A stretch of DNA of 64,000 nucleotides, from NCBI GenBank assembly GCA_017448975.1, contig JAFSKN010000015.1:1-64000 (forward strand). Direction: 5' to 3'. The DNA is from Clostridia bacterium. Its GTDB lineage: Bacteria > Bacillota > Clostridia > Christensenellales > Aristaeellaceae. Positions 53,616 to 60,945 of this stretch are shown piece by piece. The notes beneath the pieces are model-generated. The model did not search any database. It saw nothing but the letters and a program-made list of their open reading frames with translations, and was not told the origin of the DNA. Positions within the stretch are counted from its first letter, which is position 1, and each line of letters opens with the position of its first letter. A program made the position numbers and the translations under genes.

Positions 53616-54227
53616 ATGGATCATTTTGAAATGGTAGAAAAGCTGCGGGCCAAGGCCAACGTGAGCTACGAAGAAGCGAAGGCCGCTCTGGAAAAGAGCG
53701 ATTGGGACATGCTGGACGCCCTGGTTCTGCTGGAAAACGAGGGCAAGGTGAAGGACGCCCCCGAAGCCAAGGAGTACACCACCCAGGAGAAGAAGGAATA
53801 CAACTGGAACACGAAGAACGGCGAAGTCAGGGTGACTTTCTCCAGCGCCATGAGCAAATTGTGGGCATGGATCAAAAAGATGTTCCAGAAAGGCAACGCC
53901 AATTACCTGGTGATCTCCCGCAGGAACCGGTCGCTGCCCTCCCAGCCTCTCGAAGAGCTGATTTCGGTGCCCCTCACCCTGCTGGTGCTGGTGATCTTCT
54001 TCCTCTGGCATTATATCATCTTTGGGATCGTGCTGGTGTTCCTGAGCGTGGTCTTAGGCGCGCGGTACAGCTTCCGGGGCCCGGACATCAACACCAATGT
54101 GAACGCTTTCATGAACAAGGCCCAGGATAAGGCCGCCTCCGCCGTGGAGATCCACGTGGAAAAGAACGAAAGCAAGGCCGCTGAAAACGAGATTCCCGCC
54201 GACGAAGGCGAAAGCAAGGTAGAATAA
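53616..54227 (+). CDS. DUF4342 protein with UBA-like N-terminus
   Basis: This 203-residue protein has a UBA-like helix bundle (1-45, KLRAKANVSYEEAKAALEKSDWDMLDALVLLE), a DUF4342-like amphipathic region, a central hydrophobic stretch of about 35 residues (113-147, probably two spans) and an acidic, charged tail. Function unknown; such genes often precede an OmpR/histidine kinase pair, as here. GAGGAGG precedes the ATG. Confidence 0.8.
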   Translation: MDHFEMVEKLRAKANVSYEEAKAALEKSDWDMLDALVLLENEGKVKDAPEAKEYTTQEKKEYNWNTKNGEVRVTFSSAMSKLWAWIKKMFQKGNANYLVISRRNRSLPSQPLEELISVPLTLLVLVIFFLWHYIIFGIVLVFLSVVLGARYSFRGPDINTNVNAFMNKAQDKAASAVEIHVEKNESKAAENEIPADEGESKVE

Positions 54228-54253
54228 CTCATTAAACCCATTACAGCGGACGC

Positions 54254-54280
54254 AGGGAGGGGCCGGCAGCGGCCTCTCCC
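54254..54280. other. GC-rich hairpin between DUF4342 and the response regulator gene
   Basis: GGAGGGGCC...GGCCTCTCC, imperfect, with no T-run. It may modulate read-through. Confidence 0.45.
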
Positions 54281-54306
54281 CCGTTCCGGTTAAAGGAAGG
54301 CAGCCT

Positions 54307-54987
54307 ATGACGAAGATTCTGCTGGTAGAGGACGAAGAAAAGCTGGCCCGGTTCGTGGAGCTGGAATTGAAGCACGAAGGCTACGCCGTGGACAAGGCCT
54401 TCGACGGCCGCACGGGACTGGAAATGGCCGAAGGCGGCGATTACGATCTGCTGCTGCTGGACATCATGCTGCCGGGCCTCAACGGCCTGGAGGTGCTGCG
54501 CCGCCTGCGGAAAACGAAACAGACCCCCGTCATCATGCTCACCGCCCGGGACGCGGTGATGGACAAGGTGACGGGCCTGGACATGGGGGCCGACGATTAC
54601 GTGACCAAGCCCTTTTCCATCGAAGAACTGCTGGCCCGCATCCGCGCCGCCCTGCGCAAGCAAAGCGCCCAGAAGCAGGATTCCGGCCTGCTTTCCTGCG
54701 GCGGCCTCACCGTGGACGTTTCCCGCCACCGGGTGACCCGGGACGGCAAGGACATCGAGCTGACGGGCCGGGAGTTTTCCCTGCTGCAATATTTTATGGA
54801 AAACAAAACCATCGTGCTCACAAGGGACCAGCTGCTGGAAAAGGTCTGGGGCTACGAGTATTTGGGCGAAACCAACGTGGTGGACGTGTACGTGCGCTAC
54901 CTGCGCGGCAAGATCGACGACGGCTTCGACCAGAAGCTTTTGCAGACCGTGCGGGGCGTGGGCTACGTGCTGAGGGATGACGCATGA
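54307..54987 (+). CDS. OmpR-family response regulator
   Basis: This 226-residue protein has a receiver domain (1-120; VEDEEKLA, phosphoacceptor Asp in DLLLLDIMLPG about 52, Lys in TKPFS) and a winged-helix DNA-binding domain (about 130-225; GREFSLLQYFMENK, VVDVYVRYLRGKI). It pairs with the kinase that overlaps it by ATGA. Targets unknown. Confidence 0.95.
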   Translation: MTKILLVEDEEKLARFVELELKHEGYAVDKAFDGRTGLEMAEGGDYDLLLLDIMLPGLNGLEVLRRLRKTKQTPVIMLTARDAVMDKVTGLDMGADDYVTKPFSIEELLARIRAALRKQSAQKQDSGLLSCGGLTVDVSRHRVTRDGKDIELTGREFSLLQYFMENKTIVLTRDQLLEKVWGYEYLGETNVVDVYVRYLRGKIDDGFDQKLLQTVRGVGYVLRDDA

Positions 54988-56105
54988 AGGATGAAAGAAA
55001 GGTCACTTCCATTGCCAAACGCATCAACCGCTACTGGCTGCGCCGCACCCTGCTTTTGATGGGGCTTATCGACGGGGTGCTGGGTGCCATGATCGCCGGG
55101 GGCTGGATCACCGTAGCCGCTTCCTCCTTCTGGCCCGCCCTGGCGGGGGTGGAAGTGCTGCTGATTTTGCTGCAAGGGCGGGTGGGCAAGGATAAATCCC
55201 AGCGGCTGATGGAACCCCTGGAACGCATCGCCCAGACGGCGGAGGAATTAAGCCGCGCCCGATTCGACCCCGAAAAGCTGCACCATTTGGAGGACGCCAT
55301 CGGCACGGTGTCCCCCCTCTCCCCCGACGCCCATGTGTACACCGGCGACAAGGAAATGCAGGGCCTGGAAACGGCCATCAACAACATGCTGGCCCGCACC
55401 CAGGAAACCTACCGGGAGCAGAGCCGCTTTGTGTCCGACGCCTCCCACGAGCTGCGCACTCCCATCGCCGTGATCCAGGGCTACGCCGATATGCTGCACC
55501 GCTGGGGCAAGGACGATGAAACGGTGCTGGAGGAGGGCATTTCCGCCATCCAATCCGAATCCACCCACATGAAAAAGCTCATCGAGCAGCTCTTGTTCCT
55601 GGCCCGCGGCGATAACGGCAGGACGCAGCTCACCCTGGAACCGGTGGACATTTCCCAAATGCTGGCCGAGGTGTACGAGGAATCCAAAATGATCCACCCG
55701 GACCGGGAATGGCGCTTGGACGCGGACACCTCCATTTTCGTCACCGGGGACGCGGATATGCTCAAGCAGACCGCCCGCATTTTGGTGGACAACGCGGTGA
55801 AGTACACCAAGGAGGGGGACAAAATTTCCCTTCGCACCCGCGTGAAGGACGGCTCCCCCTGCTTCGAAGTGCAGGATAACGGCATCGGCATCAAGCAGGA
55901 GGACCTGGCCCACATTTTCGACCGTTTCTTCCGTTCCGATCCCGCCCGCGCAAGGGCTACCGGCGGCACGGGCCTGGGCCTGTCCATCGCCAAATGGATC
56001 GTGGAACGCCACGGCGGCTATTTCGACGTATTTTCCCGGGAAGAATTCGGCACCCGCATCGGCGTGGTGCTGCCCCAGAAGGAAACGGCCGCACAAGCCG
56101 AATGA
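54984..56105 (+). CDS. Sensor histidine kinase
   Basis: This 373-residue protein has two adjacent spans (about 20-62) with little extracellular loop, a linker, a HisKA domain (about 145-210; phosphoacceptor in SDASHELRTP) and an HATPase domain (about 250-365; DNAVKYTKEGD, DNGIGI, GGTGLGLSI). The short loop suggests sensing within the membrane or from the DUF4342 protein (inference). A hairpin repeat follows. Confidence 0.95.
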   Translation: MKDERKVTSIAKRINRYWLRRTLLLMGLIDGVLGAMIAGGWITVAASSFWPALAGVEVLLILLQGRVGKDKSQRLMEPLERIAQTAEELSRARFDPEKLHHLEDAIGTVSPLSPDAHVYTGDKEMQGLETAINNMLARTQETYREQSRFVSDASHELRTPIAVIQGYADMLHRWGKDDETVLEEGISAIQSESTHMKKLIEQLLFLARGDNGRTQLTLEPVDISQMLAEVYEESKMIHPDREWRLDADTSIFVTGDADMLKQTARILVDNAVKYTKEGDKISLRTRVKDGSPCFEVQDNGIGIKQEDLAHIFDRFFRSDPARARATGGTGLGLSIAKWIVERHGGYFDVFSREEFGTRIGVVLPQKETAAQAE

Positions 56106-56111
56106 AGTTTT

Positions 56112-56177
56112 CTGGGGGAAACCGCTCTTTGGAGGCCAAAGAGCGGTTTCCCCCAGACCCCCTTCCGAGAAAGCCAT
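56112..56177 (+). repeat. Palindromic hairpin repeat, copy 4 (after the histidine kinase gene)
   Basis: Perfect 21-bp stem 56112-56132/56136-56156 with loop AGG. Two internal pairs differ from copies 1-3 in a fully compensated way (CGCTC/GAGCG for CATTC/GAATG). The tail ACCCCCTTCCGAGAAAGCC is followed further on by TTTTTT. It starts 6 bases after the stop. Confidence 0.92.
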
Positions 56178-56229
56178 AGGAGGTATTGGGTTTTTTACAA
56201 TATTACGAATGCTCTCGCTAATAAATCAT

Positions 56230-56661
56230 CTAAAGTTTCTTTGTAAAACAAATAATTCTGTTCGCTTCCTGAAAGCCCAAAGAAAGATGGAAGTTAAGGC
56301 TCCCGGTATTGGTCAGCTCGCAGTCGCTGGCAAATTCCCGGCAGCCTTTTTCTTTCGCCCAGCTTTCGCAGGCGGAAAGCAATTGGGCGGCGTACCCCCG
56401 GCGGCGGCAGGCTTCGTCCACTTATACGCCCTCCTAATAGCCTACGGGGCTGGATTCCGTGCCCTCCACGTAATCATGGCGCAGGCCGCACTGGGCAAAG
56501 CCCACGATCTGCCCCGATTCCTCCGCCACAAACACCGCCCCTTCCCCGGCGGCGTCCGCTTCCGCAAATCCCTGAGCGAGTTCTTCGGATTCGTGCTCCC
56601 ACATCCGGGCCGCCAAGGCAGCCGCGGCGGGATAATCTTTGGGGTCCGCTTTCCGAATCAT
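56230..56661 (-). pseudogene. GNAT N-acetyltransferase, broken by two nonsense codons
   Basis: One reading frame runs from ATG 56661 to 56230 but contains TAG (56436-56434) and TAA (56424-56422), three codons apart. Before them: MIRKADPKDYPAAAALAARMWEHE... and VGY. After them: VDEACRRRGYAAQLL, the acetyl-CoA-binding motif. The stops fall inside the conserved GYLEGIYVD-type segment of aminoglycoside 6'-acetyltransferase-like GNATs, and each is one base from a sense codon that fits (TTG, TAT). No frameshift. Confidence 0.85.
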
Positions 56662-56715
56662 GTCTTGCCTCTTTTCTCAAACAAAAAGCGGGCAGGAATC
56701 CCCACCCGTAAAAAG

Positions 56716-57366
56716 TCACTGATCGTTCTCCGTCCGGAATTTGAACAGCTTGCGCTTCACCCGCTGCAAAGCGTTGTCGATGGATTTCACATGGCGGCCC
56801 AGCAGCTCGGCGATTTCCTGATAGCTTTTCCCGTCCATAAACGCTTCCAGCACCTGCCGCTCCAAATCGGAAAGCACCTCGGAGATTTGGGTCTGGATGC
56901 GGGCCAGATCCTCCTGGCTGATGTACAGATCCTCCGGGTTGGTCACCCGGCCTTCGATCACATCCAGCAGGGTGCGGTCTGATTCCTCGTCGTACAGCGG
57001 TTTGTTCAAAGAAACATAGCTGTTCAGGGGCACGTGCTTCTGACGGGTGGCGGCCTTGATGGCTGTGATGATCTGGCGCTTCACGCACAGCTCCGCAAAA
57101 GAACGGAAAGAAGCCAGGCGGGCGGGCTGGAAATCCCGGATGGCCTTGTACAGGCCGATCATACCCTCCTGCACGATATCCTCGTGATCCGCGCCGATGA
57201 GGAAATAGCTGCGCGCCTTGGAGCGCACAAAGTTTTTGTACTTGTTCAGCAGATACGCCAGCGCCTGCCCGTCGCCATTTTGGGCCAGCACCACAGCGTC
57301 CTCGTCCGTCATGGACAGGAACTGTTCAAATTCCCGCTGTTCGTCCACACTGGGAAAATCAGCCAT
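56716..57366 (-). CDS. sigH: RNA polymerase sporulation sigma factor SigH
   Basis: This 216-residue sigma-70 protein has region 2 (about 25-95; DLIV-type HEDIVQEGMIGLYKAIRDF) and region 4 (about 155-212; QVLEAFMDGKSYQEIAELLGRHVKSIDNALQRVKRKL). It matches SigH, which starts sporulation gene expression. It follows rlmB by 24 bp, the order known from Bacillus and Clostridium. Confidence 0.95.
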   Translation of the reverse strand: MADFPSVDEQREFEQFLSMTDEDAVVLAQNGDGQALAYLLNKYKNFVRSKARSYFLIGADHEDIVQEGMIGLYKAIRDFQPARLASFRSFAELCVKRQIITAIKAATRQKHVPLNSYVSLNKPLYDEESDRTLLDVIEGRVTNPEDLYISQEDLARIQTQISEVLSDLERQVLEAFMDGKSYQEIAELLGRHVKSIDNALQRVKRKLFKFRTENDQ

Positions 57367-57390
57367 GGAGTACCTCCAAAGGCAGTATTT

Positions 57391-58455
57391 TTATCCTTCT
57401 CGCCCGTTGAGCGCGGCATACATCAGGATGCCCGCCGCCACGGAAGCGTTCAGGGAGCCCACGCCGCCCCGCATGGGCAGGCTCACCTTATAATCGCAGG
57501 CTTCCAGCACCAGACGGCTGACGCCTTCGCCCTCCGCGCCCACGATCAGGGCCATAGGGCCGGAGAAGCTCACCTTGCGGTAATCCTCGCCGTCCATATC
57601 GGCGGCGTAGAGCCAAACGCCCTGCTTTTTCAGCGTTTCCAGGGTGCGGGTCAGGTTGGTCACCCGTGCCACCTTCACGGTTTCGATGGCCCCGGCGGAG
57701 GCCTTCACGGCAGAGGGGGTCAGGCCTACGGCCCGGCGCTCCGGCACGATCACGCCGTGGGCGCCCACACAGGCGGCGGTGCGGATGATGGCCCCCAAGT
57801 TCTGGGGATCGGTCACCCCGTCCAGCACGATCAGGAAGGGCGCTTCGTTCTTCTCCTGCGCCTCGGCCAGCATGTCTTCCACGTCGTAATACCGGTAGGC
57901 GGAAGCGAATGCCAGCATGCCCTGGTGGTTTTTGGTGATCTCGTCCAAGCGACTGCGGTCCACCGTCTGGATGGGGATGTGGCGATCACGGGCCATGGCG
58001 ATGATTTCCTTGGCCGTGCCGGACAGATCGCCCCGGGCTACCAGCAGCTTTTCGATATCGCGGCCGCTCTTGATGGCTTCCCGGATGGGATTGCGGCCGG
58101 ACAGCAGGTTTTCCGGCGGCAGGAAGGCTTCATCCTTAGGCGGTTCGGGCCGGAATTCCTTTTTGGGCGCGGGCCGCTGTTCGGGCTTGGGGGCGGGCTT
58201 GCGGGGAGCGGGCTTTTCCTCATAGCGTTTGGAATATCCGTCCTTTTTCGGCGCGCCCTGATAACCGGATTTTTCATAGGGCTTGCCAAAGCGGCCTTCC
58301 TTCTTATACCCGTCCTTAGTGTTTTCCCGGCGCTGTTCCTCCGATTTCGCGGTGGAACGGCGGTAGCGGGTGCCCTCTTCTTCCCATTTGCTCTCGGCCC
58401 GCAGGTGATCCTTCCGGGTCATTTTCTTTTTGTTGAAATCCTGATAAAAAGCCAT
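57391..58455 (-). CDS. rlmB: 23S rRNA 2'-O-methyltransferase RlmB, with long basic N-terminal extension
   Basis: This 354-residue protein has a charged, Lys/Arg/Pro/Glu-rich extension (1-105), a substrate-binding domain (about 110-185) and a SPOUT methyltransferase domain (about 200-352; LDGVTDPQNLGAIIRTAACVG, LIVGAEGEGVS, LNASVAAGILMY). RlmB methylates G2251-equivalent in 23S rRNA. The usual length is about 250, so the extension adds roughly 100 residues. Confidence 0.93.
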   Translation of the reverse strand: MAFYQDFNKKKMTRKDHLRAESKWEEEGTRYRRSTAKSEEQRRENTKDGYKKEGRFGKPYEKSGYQGAPKKDGYSKRYEEKPAPRKPAPKPEQRPAPKKEFRPEPPKDEAFLPPENLLSGRNPIREAIKSGRDIEKLLVARGDLSGTAKEIIAMARDRHIPIQTVDRSRLDEITKNHQGMLAFASAYRYYDVEDMLAEAQEKNEAPFLIVLDGVTDPQNLGAIIRTAACVGAHGVIVPERRAVGLTPSAVKASAGAIETVKVARVTNLTRTLETLKKQGVWLYAADMDGEDYRKVSFSGPMALIVGAEGEGVSRLVLEACDYKVSLPMRGGVGSLNASVAAGILMYAALNGREG

Positions 58456-58491
58456 GTTCTTTCTCTCCTATCCCGGATAAACCGGAGAAGT

Positions 58492-58626
58492 TTTCTGGGG
58501 GAAACCATTCTTTGCTGTCCGGGGCCTTCCGGCCCGGCCTCCGCTGAAAATCTGCCCAAGGGCAGATTTTCCGGGCGCTTCGGCCCCAAAGAATGGTTTC
58601 CCCCAGCCCCCCTTCCAAGAAAGCCA
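58492..58626 (+). repeat. Palindromic hairpin repeat, copy 5, with internal insertion
   Basis: The outer stem 58495-58514/58587-58606 is the same 20-bp perfect arm as in copies 1-3, but the 3-nt loop is replaced by 72 bp that fold into further hairpins, including GAAAATCTGCCC/GGGCAGATTTTC. The tail CCCCCCTTCCAAGAAAGCCATA is followed by TTTTTTT. It is on the plus strand between two minus-strand genes, unlike the other copies. Confidence 0.9.
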
Positions 58627-58684
58627 TAAGGGGCTCTGGGTTTTTTTGCAGCTTTTCAAAAATGCCGCTTATAAGTGGGAAATA

Positions 58685-59404
58685 TCAAAGGATTTTATAA
58701 AACTCCCGCATTTCCGCCGCTTTGCCGCAGCTTCTGGCTCCTTCTGGGCAGGGGCCGGAAACGCAGCCGGGGCCCGCGTTTTCAAAAATCACGGGAGAAA
58801 CCCGCTTGCACAGCCGCAGCATTTCCCGGGCCAGGGCGCGAATTTCCCACTGGGCGCGGTTGCAGCAGCGCAGGGAGAAGAAATGCAGCAGCTCCCTTGC
58901 GTTCATGGTGACCGTAATGTGGGTTTCGCAGGCGTTGGGCAGCACGAAACGGGCGTCCTCGTTGCCGCCCTCCCCCTTGCCCAGCTTTTCCTGCCAGGCC
59001 ACATACCATGCCTGCATCTGCGCCATCTGCGCTTCAAATTCTTTTACCGCTTCTTCGCCCAATTCCTTGATGCGGGGCGGCACGATGTAGCCAAAGCCTT
59101 TGTCCAGGCTCACATAGCGCTGGCTCTGCACCGAAAAGCTGGCGATGCGGTGGCGGGTCAATTGGGCCAGCAGCGCCCGGCTCACCCCGGACACGCCGAA
59201 GGTAAAGGAAGCGTGCTCCAATACGGACAAATGCCCCGAGGCCACGATGCGCCGCAGGAACGCCGCCTGATCCTTTTCGTTCACCAGCGCTTTCAGTTCG
59301 TCATATTCCATGGCGGAATAGCACGTCCGCGCCGCCAGAGCGCAGGTCTTTTCCGGTTCGGGGGTAAAGGCCAGCAGCTCCACTTGCAGTTGTTTTTCCG
59401 GCAT
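58685..59404 (-). CDS. thyX: FAD-dependent thymidylate synthase ThyX
   Basis: This 239-residue protein starts MPEKQLQVELLAF at 59404 (AAGGAG upstream). It has the ThyX motif RHRIASFSVQSQRY (about 85-98) and SVLEHASFTF. It makes dTMP from dUMP using FAD and methylene-tetrahydrofolate. It follows mrnC by 4 bp and lies in the mrnC-rlmB-sigH block. Confidence 0.95.
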   Translation of the reverse strand: MPEKQLQVELLAFTPEPEKTCALAARTCYSAMEYDELKALVNEKDQAAFLRRIVASGHLSVLEHASFTFGVSGVSRALLAQLTRHRIASFSVQSQRYVSLDKGFGYIVPPRIKELGEEAVKEFEAQMAQMQAWYVAWQEKLGKGEGGNEDARFVLPNACETHITVTMNARELLHFFSLRCCNRAQWEIRALAREMLRLCKRVSPVIFENAGPGCVSGPCPEGARSCGKAAEMREFYKIL

Positions 59405-59408
59405 TGCT

Positions 59409-59813
59409 TTATTCTTCTCCTTGAAGGTAGGGCTCAAGTTCCCTGATTCTCCCGCTTTGCCCGGTCAGATACAGATACCCCAGCAGGGCTTCCAGGCCGG
59501 TGGCCTCCGCGTATTCCCCCACGGAGGCGGACTTGGGGGCTCCGTGATGGGGATGGGCGTTGCGCCCCCGGCGCACAATGTCCGCTTCCTCCTGGGAAAG
59601 CAGCGGCAGCAGGCGGGCAAGCTCCCTTGCCTGGCTCACGGCGCTGACGGCCTCGTTGGAAGCGCGGTGCATGTCCCGCACCAGCAGGTTCTTTTGAAGC
59701 AGATGCGTGCGCACCAGCAGCGCGTGCACGCTGTCGCCCACATACGCCAATTGCAGCGGCGACAGCATCCGGGCTTCTTCCGGCGCAAGGGCCGGCGAAA
59801 AATCCGTCATCAT
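59409..59813 (-). CDS. mrnC: Mini-ribonuclease III
   Basis: This 134-residue protein is an RNase III domain without a dsRNA-binding domain: LAYVGDSVHALLVRTHLL (about 23-40, catalytic Asp) and YAEATGLEALLGYLYLTG. MrnC trims the ends of 23S rRNA. Its ATG overlaps the stop of the AraC gene (TAATG), so it is coupled to it. It is usually next to cysS, which is not seen here. Confidence 0.93.
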   Translation of the reverse strand: MMTDFSPALAPEEARMLSPLQLAYVGDSVHALLVRTHLLQKNLLVRDMHRASNEAVSAVSQARELARLLPLLSQEEADIVRRGRNAHPHHGAPKSASVGEYAEATGLEALLGYLYLTGQSGRIRELEPYLQGEE

Positions 59814-60685
59814 TATTTCAGGGCGGTCTTGCTGTAGGCGGAGGGGCTCATGCCCACGATGTTTTTAAAGGTCTTGGAGAAGTGGTAGGGATCGTTCATG
59901 CCCACTTCGATGCCCGCCTGGCGCACGGTGTAGCCTTCCTTGAGCAGCACCTTGGCGCGCTCCATTTTGCAGAACAGCTGATAGCTCTGGGGCGGCATGC
60001 CCACTTCGCTTACGAAGCGCTTGCGGAAGGTTTCCACCGGCATGCGGGACAGGGCGGCCATGTCGTTTAAGGAGAAGCTGTCGCGGTACTGGTTTTTGCG
60101 CATGGCGTCCACCACCTTGGCGATCTCATGGGAGAGCACCGCGTCCATGGCCACGGGCTGGCCGGAGTGGGAGGCCAGCATGGCCCATAAAAGCTGCTGC
60201 AGCTGGGCGCTGGAAGCGTCCTCCGCCGCCGCCACGCGGACGGTGGCCTGCACGATATGCTTGGCCAGGTTCAATTGGCTGGGCAGCGCGCCCTGCTTCA
60301 TGATCCGGCGGGGCAGCGCGCCCATCCGCTGCAAAAACGCGCCCGCCAGGGCGCCGCCCACCATGATCCACAGCACGCGGGCCTCCTGGTTCACATCCAG
60401 CATCACGCCCTGAGAGCCGGGGGGCAGCATGCAGCAATCGCCGCTGCGCAGGCTCAGGGACACGTCCTCATTTTCCAGTTCCATGGCGCCGTTTTCCACC
60501 GCCAGCCAAAGCCAGTGCTCCATGGCACGCAGGTTCTGCACGCCGCTTTGCAGCATGGCGGAACCGGATGCGGCAATATATACGCCGCTGGCACCCGCCA
60601 GGGCGTCCGGGATATGCGCGCCTTCTACCAGCACGGCGGGCATATCGCTGTCCGATTTATTTTGAAATAACAAAGAATCTGCCAT
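59813..60685 (-). CDS. AraC-family transcriptional regulator
   Basis: From ATG 60685 (GGAGGT at a 7-base spacing; ATG 60691 is too close) the product is 290 residues. It has a cupin-like N-terminal domain (about 10-150) and the double helix-turn-helix (about 195-288; LSRMPVETFRKRFVSEVGMPP, GYTVRQAGIEVGMNDPYHFSKTFKNIVGMSP). Ligand unknown. It is unusual as first gene of the mrnC-thyX operon. Confidence 0.9.
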   Translation of the reverse strand: MADSLLFQNKSDSDMPAVLVEGAHIPDALAGASGVYIAASGSAMLQSGVQNLRAMEHWLWLAVENGAMELENEDVSLSLRSGDCCMLPPGSQGVMLDVNQEARVLWIMVGGALAGAFLQRMGALPRRIMKQGALPSQLNLAKHIVQATVRVAAAEDASSAQLQQLLWAMLASHSGQPVAMDAVLSHEIAKVVDAMRKNQYRDSFSLNDMAALSRMPVETFRKRFVSEVGMPPQSYQLFCKMERAKVLLKEGYTVRQAGIEVGMNDPYHFSKTFKNIVGMSPSAYSKTALK

Positions 60686-60716
60686 AGCCATACCTCCATT
60701 CCGTGTTTACGCCCTT

Positions 60717-60745
60717 ATTTTACCTCCCAAATCTGACATTGTCAA
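60717..60745 (-). promoter_or_regulatory. Promoter of the AraC-mrnC-thyX operon
   Basis: Minus strand TTGACA (60745-60740), 17-bp spacer, TAAAAT (60722-60717). Confidence 0.85.
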
Positions 60746-60855
60746 TAGAGGTCACCGAAATTTACATAGTATGCATGAATCCATCCCTCACAAAATGGTG
60801 AAAACATATAGAAAATGGCTGGAAATCGTCCCAATCATTTCTAACTGTCAAACCA

Positions 60856-60884
60856 TGGACAAATCCGTGGGAATATGGTACACT
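60856..60884 (+). promoter_or_regulatory. Promoter of the SpoIID-type gene
   Basis: TGGACA (60856-60861), 17-bp spacer, TACACT (60879-60884). Confidence 0.65.
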
Positions 60885-60945
60885 GCAATCGATTCAAAAC
60901 TCGTTACAGTCCGCCGCACATTTTCACCGCCGGAGGAACCCCACG

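Noticed and set aside
54241..54300. Terminator after the DUF4342 gene
   Set aside because: The hairpin is imperfect and has no U-run, so it is listed only as a hairpin.
57034..58629. 531-codon plus-strand ORF
   Set aside because: Antisense to sigH and rlmB and running into a hairpin repeat.
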